Shown here piece by piece: positions 1 through 5,398 of a stretch of DNA of 6,031 nt. Under the pieces are notes generated by a model. It was not told the origin of the DNA. It saw only the letters and a list, made by a program, of their open reading frames with translations, and did no database searches. The stretch's first letter is position 1. The number at the start of each line of letters is the position of its first letter. The stretch covers positions 1-6,031 of the forward strand of contig JASLAV010000484.1 in assembly GCA_030146905.1 (NCBI GenBank), read 5' to 3'. This DNA comes from Lentzea sp. Its GTDB lineage: Bacteria; Actinomycetota; Actinomycetes; Mycobacteriales; Pseudonocardiaceae. The position numbers were made by a program, and so were the translations under genes.

Positions 1-1
1 C

Positions 2-1516
2 GGTGGCAACGCCGAAGCGGGCGAGGGCCAGCCGCAGCAGGAGCAGCGCACCGAGCGCCCTGAGCGCGCCGAGCGGCAGGACCGCCCCGAGCGTGCTGAG
101 CGCTCCGACCGAGGTGAGCGTTCTGACCGAGGTGAGCGTTCTGACCGAGGTGAGCGTTCCGAGCGCGGCGAGCGTTCCGACCGCAGCGAGCGGGGCGGCC
201 GTGACCGCAACCGCGACCGCGGCGAGCGGGGCGACCGCAACGACCGCCAGGGCGGCAACCAGCAGGGCGACGACGACGGTGACGGCCGTCGCGGCCGCTT
301 CCGCGACCGCCGCCGTCGCGGTGGCCGCAGCGAGGGCAACGAGCGTCCGGACCGCGAGACCGAGGTGCGCGACGACGACGTCCTGCTCCCGGTGGCGGGC
401 ATCCTGGACGTGCTGGAGAACTACGCGTTCGTCCGCACGTCGGGTTACCTGGCGGGGTCGAACGACGTCTACGTCTCCCTCTCGCTGGTGCGCAAGTACG
501 GCCTGCGCCGCGGTGACGCCCTCACCGGTGCCGTCCGCCAGCCGCGCGACGGCGAGCAGCAGCGCCAGAAGTTCAACCCGCTGGTCCGCGTCGACAAGAT
601 CAACGGCCTGGACCCGGAAGAGGCGCGCAACCGCCCGGACTTCACGAAGCTGACGCCGCTCTACCCGAACGAGCGTCTGCGCCTCGAGACCGAGCCGCAC
701 ATCCTCACCACCCGCGTCATCGACCTGGTGATGCCGATCGGCAAGGGCCAGCGCGCGCTGGTCGTGTCGCCGCCGAAGGCGGGCAAGACCTCGGTTCTGC
801 AGTCGATCGCCAACGCGATCACGAAGAACAACCCCGAGTGCCACCTCATGGTCGTGCTCGTGGACGAGCGTCCTGAAGAGGTCACCGACATGCAGCGTTC
901 GGTGAAGGGCGAGGTCATCGCCTCGACCTTCGACCGCCCGCCGTCGGACCACACGACCATCTCCGAGCTCGCCATCGAGCGGGCGAAGCGCCTGGTCGAA
1001 ATGGGCCACGACGTGGTCGTGCTGCTCGACTCGATCACCCGCCTGGGCCGCGCCTACAACCTGGCAGCCCCGGCCTCCGGCCGAATCCTGTCCGGTGGTG
1101 TCGACTCGACGGCCCTCTACCCGCCGAAGCGCTTCCTCGGCGCCGCCCGCAACATCGAGGGCGGCGGCTCACTGACCGTCATCGCAACGGCGCTGGTGGA
1201 AACCGGCTCCGCCGGTGACTCGGTGATCTTCGAGGAGTTCAAGGGCACGGGCAACGCCGAGCTCAAGCTGGACCGCAAGATCGCGGACAAGCGCACGTTC
1301 CCGGCAGTGGACGTCGACTCCTCCGGCACCCGCAAGGAAGAGCTGCTGCTCTCGCCGGACGAGATGGCGGTCACGCACAAGCTCCGCCGAGTGCTGCACG
1401 CCCTGGACGGCCAGCAGGCCATCGACCTGCTGCTGGACAGGCTGCGGAAGTCCCGCACCAACATCGAGTTCCTGATGCAGGTGGCGAAGACGACGCCAGG
1501 CGCCGAGCAGGACTGA
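2..1516 (+). CDS. rho: Transcription termination factor Rho, 5' end missing
   Basis: Rho is a hexameric RNA-dependent ATPase helicase that loads on nascent RNA and ends transcription. The reading frame is already open at base 2 and runs 504 codons to TGA (1514-1516), so the start and N-terminal helical domain lie outside the window. Fragment residues 1-121 are an Arg/Asp/Glu/Gly/Asn-rich low-complexity insert typical of actinobacterial Rho. Residues about 122-190 form the cold-shock/OB RNA-binding fold (GILDVLENYAFVRTSGYLAG). The ATPase core follows: Walker A PPKAGKTS (lysine codon 785-787), Walker B VVVLLDSITRLGRAYN, the Q-loop region with LSGGVDSTALYPPKRFLGAARN, and the R-loop EEFKGTGN. The C-terminal RKSRTNIEFL is usual for the family. 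All catalytic motifs are intact, so it should be functional. A start at GTG 365 would remove the insert and is not the real one. A hairpin terminator follows directly. Confidence 0.97.
   Translation, partial: GGNAEAGEGQPQQEQRTERPERAERQDRPERAERSDRGERSDRGERSDRGERSERGERSDRSERGGRDRNRDRGERGDRNDRQGGNQQGDDDGDGRRGRFRDRRRRGGRSEGNERPDRETEVRDDDVLLPVAGILDVLENYAFVRTSGYLAGSNDVYVSLSLVRKYGLRRGDALTGAVRQPRDGEQQRQKFNPLVRVDKINGLDPEEARNRPDFTKLTPLYPNERLRLETEPHILTTRVIDLVMPIGKGQRALVVSPPKAGKTSVLQSIANAITKNNPECHLMVVLVDERPEEVTDMQRSVKGEVIASTFDRPPSDHTTISELAIERAKRLVEMGHDVVVLLDSITRLGRAYNLAAPASGRILSGGVDSTALYPPKRFLGAARNIEGGGSLTVIATALVETGSAGDSVIFEEFKGTGNAELKLDRKIADKRTFPAVDVDSSGTRKEELLLSPDEMAVTHKLRRVLHALDGQQAIDLLLDRLRKSRTNIEFLMQVAKTTPGAEQD
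102..191 (+). repeat. 18-bp in-frame tandem repeat in rho insert (about 5 copies)
   Basis: Five consecutive 18-nt units of the form GTTCTGACCGAGGTGAGC begin at 102, 120, 138, 156 and 174. The second and third are identical; the others differ by a few bases. In the rho frame they encode repeated SDRGER-like hexapeptides, which continue as looser RGD/RN repeats to about 300. The unit is a multiple of three, so copy-number change lengthens or shortens the disordered insert without breaking the frame. The insert is expected to be disordered and strongly RNA-contacting. Confidence 0.85.
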
Positions 1517-1528
1517 CAGCCCGCGTGA

Positions 1529-1542
1529 GTTTCACGTGAAAT
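1529..1542. promoter_or_regulatory. Candidate parS site (ParB-binding palindrome)
   Basis: The sequence GTTTCACGTGAAAT matches 13 of 14 bases of the well-known bacterial parS core GTTTCACGTGAAAC, including the complete 12-bp palindrome TTTCACGTGAAA (1530-1541). It lies 12 nt after the rho stop codon and just before the terminator hairpin. It is outside that hairpin, so termination does not explain it. In known cases ParB binds such sites as a dimer and spreads to organise the origin region. One end base deviates, so the site may be weaker than a consensus parS. ParB binding here is inferred from sequence only. Confidence 0.6.
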
Positions 1543-1543
1543 C

Positions 1544-1573
1544 GCCCCCGCTGCAGGTCAGCGGGGGCTTTTT
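1544..1573 (+). terminator. Intrinsic terminator of rho
   Basis: A perfect 9-bp GC-rich stem (GCCCCCGCT at 1544-1552 paired with AGCGGGGGC at 1560-1568) encloses a 7-nt loop and is followed at once by TTTTT (1569-1573). This is a classical factor-independent terminator 27 nt after the rho stop codon, unusually complete for a high-GC actinomycete, where the T-run is often absent. Confidence 0.9.
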
Positions 1574-1753
1574 CGTGCCGGTTCACTCGAACGCCAAGGC
1601 ACGGGTGAGGGGCAGGGCAGAGGCAGCGCGGGGGTAGGGCGAGGAGCCCGCTGTACAGGCGCCGCACCGCACCCCGACCGGCACGCCCAAGGGCGATGCG
1701 AAGCGAGCCGTCTTCCCTTTGAACCGCCGTGAGCCGGTGAGCCCTCGTGTGTT

Positions 1754-1875
1754 GCGATTGGGGCTTGACTTTGGGTGCGAGGCGCTGCCTGCTGTGTTCG
1801 GGCGGGTGCGGAGCATCCGACCTTTTCCCGCCCGTTCAGCGCCTCGCAAGGGCCCCGAAGTCAAGCCCCAATCGC
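1754..1875. repeat. Long interrupted inverted repeat
   Basis: Three nested pairs of complementary arms share one centre: an 18-bp outer pair (1754-1771 with 1858-1875, GCGATTGGGGCTTGACTT and its exact complement), a 12-bp middle pair (1776-1787 TGCGAGGCGCTG with 1837-1848) and an 8-bp inner pair (1799-1806 CGGGCGGG with 1827-1834). All 38 arm base pairs are exact, with small asymmetric internal loops. The RNA of either strand would fold into one long hairpin. It may act as a terminator for the minus-strand gene ending at 2155, or be a copy of a small dispersed element such as a MITE or REP-like repeat. No clear target-site duplication flanks it. Confidence 0.85.
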
Positions 1876-1930
1876 GGATCGTCGCGAAGCGGAGATGAAC
1901 CCCCACGCCTCGTCCATGCCTGACCAGCCA

Positions 1931-2150
1931 CGCTGGAACGCACCCCGCACGGGCCCAAGGCGACCCCTCCGCTGGAACGTGACCCGCCCCCGGAAGTCGA
2001 CCCGCACGCTCTCGACGTGACTCGCCAGCGGTAAGCCGCCCGGCCCGCCCGGTACGTGGCTCGCCCCCGGCAGGCCGACCGCGCTCCCGGTACGTGACCC
2101 GCCCGGCAAACCGACCCGCCCGGAGCGCAACCCGCCCCGACGAACCGCTC
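1931..2150. repeat. Degenerate 38-39-bp tandem repeat, about six copies
   Basis: A recurring block with the core ACGTGACYCGCC recurs at 1938 (as ACGCACC), 1977, 2015, 2054, 2092 and, more diverged, 2125 (GCGCAAC). Successive spacings are 39, 38, 39, 38 and 33 bp. Units also share a following CCCGG and a GACCCGC-like tail; the units at 1931 and 1970 begin with CGCTGGAACG, those near 2050 and 2089 with CCCGGTACGTG. The copies are heavily diverged, so this is an old minisatellite-like array. Mixed 38/39 spacing breaks reading frame, which argues against a repeat protein. Confidence 0.65.
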
Positions 2151-2154
2151 CACC

Positions 2155-2514
2155 TCAACGGCAGTCCGAGGCCCGCTCCTCATCCGTCTGCACCAGGCAC
2201 TGAAAAACCAGCCCCAACAAAACCGGCATCCCAAGAAGAGCGGTAACCAGCGAGGGAACCTCAGCAGCCCCCACAACCACCCCAAGAACCAGGACGAACG
2301 CCAGGTAGGGCCACCGCAACCAGTCCCGCTGCCAAGCCCGGGTCCACCGAACCCCACCGGACATCGCGGCAGCCACGGCAACACCGGCACCGGACACCGC
2401 CGGCGACAACGACACGGTGCTCCAGGACGCGGTGAGAAGCCCTGCCGACCCCATCAGGCCGAACACGGCAGCGGCGAAGAAGAACGGAACCGAGAGCCAC
2501 AGCGCGAGGCTCAT
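2155..2514 (-). CDS. Small hydrophobic membrane protein, unknown function
   Basis: A 119-residue protein read from ATG at 2514 down to TGA at 2157-2155. I do not recognise a family. Hydrophobic stretches at about residues 3-22, 36-53, 68-84 and 88-108 suggest three or four membrane helices. The loop RWTRAWQRDWLR (56-67) is strongly basic and probably cytoplasmic, and the tail QTDEERASDCR is polar. The frame stays open upstream to 2919, but that extension runs antisense through rpmE and loses hydrophobic character, so I start at the Met before the first helix; an in-frame GTG eight codons upstream is an alternative. No clear ribosome-binding site precedes either, which weakens the call. It is divergent from rpmE and convergent with rho. 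Codon third positions are somewhat less GC-biased than in rho or prfA. Confidence 0.6.
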   Translation of the reverse strand: MSLALWLSVPFFFAAAVFGLMGSAGLLTASWSTVSLSPAVSGAGVAVAAAMSGGVRWTRAWQRDWLRWPYLAFVLVLGVVVGAAEVPSLVTALLGMPVLLGLVFQCLVQTDEERASDCR

Positions 2515-2540
2515 CGGGCGTTCGGCGGCGCAGAACACGG

Positions 2541-2562
2541 CACACAGTGTGATGGATATCCA
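2541..2562. promoter_or_regulatory. Pair of adjacent short palindromes, possible operator
   Basis: CACACAGTGTG (2541-2551, 5-bp arms) is followed after one base by TGGATATCCA (2553-2562, a perfect 10-bp palindrome). They lie 27-48 bp upstream of the minus-strand membrane protein start, where a regulator could act. No promoter elements are clear around them, and no regulator can be named. Confidence 0.25.
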
Positions 2563-2674
2563 CCAACAACATGGACTCGTATCCAGCCGAACGGCCAGCC
2601 CTTGCGCCGAACGGCGTATCGTGGAGGTTAAGCGGTTGTGAGTTGAACCACGCCGAGGATCGTGCGGGAGCCTC

Positions 2675-2702
2675 GGGAACAACCGCGTTTTTGCACGTGT
2701 TG
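2675..2702 (+). promoter_or_regulatory. SigR-type (SigH family) promoter of rpmE
   Basis: GGGAAC at 2675-2680 is the -35 element and GTTG at 2699-2702 the -10 element, separated by exactly 18 nt. This matches the GGGAAY-N18-GTT pattern known for Streptomyces coelicolor SigR and close to that of mycobacterial SigH, the ECF sigma factors held by redox-sensing anti-sigma factors and released on disulfide stress. Transcription would start near 2708-2710 and give a leader of about 85 nt. rpmE is an established SigR target in S. coelicolor, so position and logic agree. Confidence 0.8.
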
Positions 2703-2732
2703 AACGGTCTGGCAAACTAAATGGTCGAGTCC

Positions 2733-2772
2733 GGCTCCGGTTCACCCGTTCACCAACAGGGACCCGGCGGCC
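2733..2772 (+). promoter_or_regulatory. Possible structured leader of rpmE mRNA
   Basis: Within the predicted leader, GGCTCCGG (2733-2740) can pair with CCGGCGGCC (2764-2772) as eight base pairs, including one G-U pair, with a single bulged C. The loop carries a GTTCACC direct repeat (2740-2746, 2748-2754) and a possible inner CCC/GGG pairing. It ends eight bases before the Shine-Dalgarno region. L31 leaders with autoregulatory potential have been proposed in several bacterial groups including Actinobacteria; I cannot confirm that this is one. Confidence 0.3.
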
Positions 2773-2793
2773 ATCCTTGAAAGGGACAAGATC

Positions 2794-3006
2794 TTGAAGA
2801 CTGGAATCCACCCGGAGTACACCGCTACCGAGGTGTCGTGCAGCTGTGGCAACAGCTTCACCACCCGCAGCACCACCTCGGCGTCCGAGGTCCGCGTCGA
2901 GATGTGCTCGAACTGCCACCCGTTCTACACGGGCAAGCAGCGCATCCTGGACACCGGCGGTCGCGTCGCGCGCTTCGAGGCGCGTTACGGCAAGCGCAAC
3001 AAGTAG
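2794..3006 (+). CDS. rpmE: 50S ribosomal protein L31 (bL31), zinc-binding form
   Basis: bL31 is a small protein of the large ribosomal subunit at the bridge to the 30S head. The 70-residue product starts MKTGIHPEY, the family signature, and ends with [15 protein letters not shown]. Four cysteines (Cys16, Cys18, Cys37, Cys40; CxC then CxxC) make this the zinc-ligating C+ form rather than the zinc-free paralogue induced on zinc starvation. The start codon is TTG, chosen because it gives the canonical N-terminus and has AAGGGA at 2781-2786, seven bases upstream. Length is normal for the family. Control appears to be by the SigR-type promoter at 2675-2702, sensible because the cysteine-bound zinc is itself a target of thiol oxidation. 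prfA follows after a strong hairpin. Confidence 0.97.
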   Translation: MKTGIHPEYTATEVSCSCGNSFTTRSTTSASEVRVEMCSNCHPFYTGKQRILDTGGRVARFEARYGKRNK

Positions 3007-3014
3007 CTGCTTCC

Positions 3015-3056
3015 ACGGCGCCTGACCTCGGCAAACTTGCCGGGGTCAGGCGCCGT
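3015..3056 (+). terminator. Long hairpin between rpmE and prfA, T-run absent
   Basis: Arms of 20 nt (3015-3034 and 3037-3056) are complementary except for one G-T (wobble) position, with only two bases between them, so the real loop is a few bases larger. It starts 8 nt after the rpmE stop codon. No T-run follows (TGACGTTTGCCCC), so it is either an actinobacterial T-less terminator, an attenuator that lowers prfA relative to rpmE, or a 3'-end stabiliser. No good promoter is visible between it and prfA, which suggests at least partial read-through. Confidence 0.7.
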
Positions 3057-3093
3057 TGACGTTTGCCCCGACCACCTAGAGGAGCCGAAGACC

Positions 3094-4158
3094 GTGTCGC
3101 AGTCGCTGGACAGCCTGCTCGCCGAGTACGACGAACTCGAGAAGAAGCTCGCTGACCCCAGCGTGCACGCTGACCAGGCGGGGGCGCGCAAGCTCGGCAA
3201 GCGCTACGCCCAGCTCGGCCCGATCGTGCAGACGGCGCGGGAGATCGAGCACGTGCGCAACGACCTGGAGGCGGCCAGGGAGCTCGCCGCCGAGGACAGG
3301 ACCTTCCAGGAGGAGGTCGTGCTGATCGAGGAGCAGCTCCCCAGGCTGGAGGAGAAGCTCACCGAGCTGCTGCTGCCGCGCGACCCGCACGACGGGGACG
3401 ACGTGCTGCTGGAGATCAAGTCCGGTGAGGGCGGCGAGGAGTCCGCGCTGTTCGCCGGCGACCTGCTGCGCATGTACACGCGGTACGCGGAGCGGCAGGG
3501 CTGGAAGGTCGAGATGCTCGACGGCACCGACTCCGACCTGGGCGGCTTCAAGGACGTCACGGTGTCCATCAAGACCAAGAGCGCCACCCCCGACGGGGTC
3601 TGGAGCCGGTTGAAGTGGGAGGGCGGCGTGCACCGCGTGCAGCGCGTGCCCGTCACCGAGTCGCAGGGGCGCATCCACACCTCCGCCGCGGGCGTCCTGG
3701 TCTTCCCGGAGACCGAGGAGACCCCCGAGGTCGAGATCGACGAGAAGGACCTGCGCATCGACGTCTACCGGTCGTCGGGCAAGGGTGGTCAGTCGGTCAA
3801 CACCACCGACTCGGCCGTCCGCATCACGCACCTGCCGAGCGGCATCGTCGTCTCCTGCCAGAACGAGCGCAGCCAGCTGCAGAACAAGGCCCGCGCCATG
3901 CAGGTCCTGCAGGTGAGGCTCGCGGCACTGGCCGAGGAGCAGAAGGCGCAGGAGCAGTCGGACGCCCGGCGCGTGCAGATCCGCACGGTCGACCGGAGTG
4001 AACGGGTGAGGACCTACAACTTCCCCGAATCGCGCATCTCCGATCACCGGGTTGGGTACAAAGCTCATAACCTGGACCAGGTGCTCGACGGTGACCTGGA
4101 CGCGGTGGTGGACGCGCTGGCCGCCGCCGACAGGGCAGAACGGCTCGCAGGCGGGTAA
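3094..4158 (+). CDS. prfA: Peptide chain release factor 1 (RF1)
   Basis: RF1 reads UAA and UAG in the ribosomal A site and triggers hydrolysis of peptidyl-tRNA. The 354-residue length is typical. The N-terminal coiled/helical domain covers about residues 1-105. The stop-codon recognition tripeptide is PVT (186-188, in [10 protein letters not shown]), the RF1 form as opposed to the RF2 SPF. The catalytic GGQ is at 231-233 in [20 protein letters not shown]. The C-terminus [19 protein letters not shown] is characteristic. I choose GTG 3094 (protein [12 protein letters not shown]) because AGAGGAG at 3078-3084 is well placed. An upstream TTG at 3037 would begin inside the hairpin and add 19 unrelated residues. 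The gene probably shares transcripts with rpmE by read-through and with the hydrolase gene 22 nt downstream. The glutamine of GGQ is normally methylated by PrmC, whose gene is not in this window. Confidence 0.97.
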   Translation: MSQSLDSLLAEYDELEKKLADPSVHADQAGARKLGKRYAQLGPIVQTAREIEHVRNDLEAARELAAEDRTFQEEVVLIEEQLPRLEEKLTELLLPRDPHDGDDVLLEIKSGEGGEESALFAGDLLRMYTRYAERQGWKVEMLDGTDSDLGGFKDVTVSIKTKSATPDGVWSRLKWEGGVHRVQRVPVTESQGRIHTSAAGVLVFPETEETPEVEIDEKDLRIDVYRSSGKGGQSVNTTDSAVRITHLPSGIVVSCQNERSQLQNKARAMQVLQVRLAALAEEQKAQEQSDARRVQIRTVDRSERVRTYNFPESRISDHRVGYKAHNLDQVLDGDLDAVVDALAAADRAERLAGG

Positions 4159-4180
4159 TCCGACGTGAGAGGGGCGCGTT

Positions 4181-5389
4181 GTGGCTGAGATCCTGGTGAA
4201 CCCGCAGGTGGCGCCTCTCGACCAACCGGTGGACGTCGTCGTGACAGGGCTTCCGCCCGGCGCCGAGGTCACCGTTCAGCTGTCCACAGGCGACCGCGCG
4301 TCCCACGGCGTGTTCCAGGCCGACGAGCGCGGCGTAGTGGACCTCACCCGGCACGCGCCGCTCGACGGCACCTACCGCGGTGTCGACCGGATGGGCCTGT
4401 TCTGGTCCCTCGAACGCACCGGCGGCAAGCCGGGCCCGTTGTGCCTGTCCGTCGAGGGCGCTGGCGAGGTCGAGCTCGAGCGCCTGATGGTCCCGCAGGG
4501 CGTCGAACGCGTCGAGGTCCGCGAGAACGGTCTCGTGGGTGCGCTGTTCGCCCCAGAGGCCGACGGGGGAGAGCTCCCCGGCGTGATCGTGCTGGGCGGC
4601 TCCGAGGGCGGCCTGCACGAGACCGACGCCGCTCTGCTGGCCGCGCACGGGTTCGTGACGTTCGCGCTCGGCTACTTCGGCATGTCCGGCCTGCCGGAGC
4701 ACCTCGTCGACATCCCGCTGGAGTACTTCGGCAAAGCGATCGACCACCTGTCCGAACGCGCCGGCGCGATCGGTGTCGTCGGCGGCTCCCGCGGCGGTGA
4801 GCTGGCGTTGCTGCTCGGCGCCACGTTCCCGCAGATCAAGGCGGTCGTGAGCGTCGTGGGCAGCGGCGTGGTGACCCAGGGCATCGGTCCCGGCGCGAAC
4901 CTGCTGCAGAAGCTCTCGCACGAGGCGGCGTCGTGGACGTACCGGGGCGAGCCGCTGCCGTACCTGCCCTGCGACATCGGCGACGAGCTGCGGGCGAAGA
5001 TCGTCAACGACGAACCGGTGCCGCTCAGGCTGAGCTTCGACACGTCCGACGGTGTGCCGGAGGACACGGAGATCCGCGTCGAGAACACCGCCGGGGGTGT
5101 GTTGCTCATCTCGTCCGGGCACGACGACGGGTGGCCCTCGGCCGAGCTGAGCGAGGTCGCGCTGCGGCGGCTGAAGGACCACGAGCACCCCTTCCCGTAC
5201 GAGCACGTCGTGTATCCCGAGGCAGGACACCTGATCGCGGGCCCGCCGCACCTCCCGGCCACCGACGTCACCTATCCGGGACCCGGTGTCACCTTCTCGG
5301 GTGGCGGTGTTCCGCAGGCCACGGCACACGCCCGTGCGGACGCCTGGAAAAGGACCGTCGAGTTCTTGCAGGAGCAGCTCGGGACCTAG
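4181..5389 (+). CDS. BAAT / acyl-CoA thioesterase-like alpha/beta hydrolase
   Basis: A 402-residue protein with the two-part plan of the bile acid-CoA:amino acid N-acyltransferase / type I acyl-CoA thioesterase family. Residues about 1-115 resemble the N-terminal beta-sandwich domain (VTGLPPGAEVTVQL, HAPLDGTYRGVDRMGLFWS). Residues about 116-402 are an alpha/beta hydrolase. A likely triad is visible: Ser203 in the nucleophile elbow GGSRGGELAL, Asp315 or Asp316 in SSGHDDGWPS, and His350 in YPEAGHLI; GGSEGG (139-144) fits the oxyanion-hole region. The serine, rather than the cysteine of vertebrate BAAT, favours thioester hydrolysis over amino acid conjugation, but the true substrate is unknown. 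No signal peptide is seen, so it is probably cytoplasmic. GTG start with AGAGGGG at 4168-4174, six bases upstream. The 22-nt gap to prfA and 9-nt gap to lpd suggest one transcript. Bacterial members are often annotated only as dienelactone hydrolase-like. Confidence 0.85.
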   Translation: MAEILVNPQVAPLDQPVDVVVTGLPPGAEVTVQLSTGDRASHGVFQADERGVVDLTRHAPLDGTYRGVDRMGLFWSLERTGGKPGPLCLSVEGAGEVELERLMVPQGVERVEVRENGLVGALFAPEADGGELPGVIVLGGSEGGLHETDAALLAAHGFVTFALGYFGMSGLPEHLVDIPLEYFGKAIDHLSERAGAIGVVGGSRGGELALLLGATFPQIKAVVSVVGSGVVTQGIGPGANLLQKLSHEAASWTYRGEPLPYLPCDIGDELRAKIVNDEPVPLRLSFDTSDGVPEDTEIRVENTAGGVLLISSGHDDGWPSAELSEVALRRLKDHEHPFPYEHVVYPEAGHLIAGPPHLPATDVTYPGPGVTFSGGGVPQATAHARADAWKRTVEFLQEQLGT

Positions 5390-5398
5390 GGTGTGCTT

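Larger units (their letters stand above)
1574..2154. other. Convergent intergenic region without a convincing gene
   Basis: This stretch separates rho from the minus-strand membrane protein gene that points toward it. Long open frames exist on both strands, but their products are rich in Arg, Gly and Pro, lack recognisable domains, and are built largely from the inverted repeat and tandem repeats listed separately. The three minus-strand frames across 1860-2130 are all open and equally repetitive, as expected for GC-rich noncoding repeats. The first part, 1603-1639, carries five G-runs of three or more. I see no tRNA or other known RNA gene here. Confidence 0.6.

Noticed and set aside
3..653. 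Plus-strand frame of 216 codons overlapping the start of the window
   Set aside because: It is the +1 shadow of rho. The product is almost entirely Ala, Ser, Thr and Arg with no domain, while the rho frame carries clear family sequence.
1754..1875. Interpretation of the inverted repeat as an insertion sequence with its own transposase
   Set aside because: The interval between arms is far too short for a transposase and no target-site duplication is visible.
1574..2154. CRISPR array
   Set aside because: The repeats are contiguous and diverged, with no unique spacers between identical repeats.
1583..2390. Overlapping minus-strand frames (191 and 184 codons) in the convergent region
   Set aside because: All three frames are open over much of the repeat array and the products are Arg/Gly/Pro-rich translations of the repeats. 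The overlap with the more convincing membrane protein gene also argues against the 184-codon frame.
2417..2641. Plus-strand 74-codon frame upstream of rpmE
   Set aside because: It overlaps the membrane protein gene antisense, has no ribosome-binding site worth noting and no recognisable features.
2635..2663. TTGTGA-N17-GATCGT as a housekeeping promoter for rpmE
   Set aside because: Spacing is right, but the -10 element matches the consensus in only three of six bases, so it is no better than chance in this region. A second rpmE promoter remains possible.
2694..2699. Second CACGTG core as another parS candidate
   Set aside because: Its flanks (TTG and TTG) do not match the TTT...AAA arms of parS; it falls inside the SigR promoter spacer and -10 element.
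2515..2919. N-terminal extension of the minus-strand membrane protein frame
   Set aside because: It runs antisense through most of rpmE and its promoter and lacks the hydrophobic character of the remainder.
3055..3083. TTGACG near the hairpin as a -35 element for prfA
   Set aside because: The -10 position would fall on the AGAGGAG ribosome-binding site and no TAnnnT element is at a suitable distance.
3076..4272. Minus-strand open frame of 398 codons opposite prfA
   Set aside because: Antisense shadow of RF1 with low-complexity Leu/Val/Gln/Asp composition.
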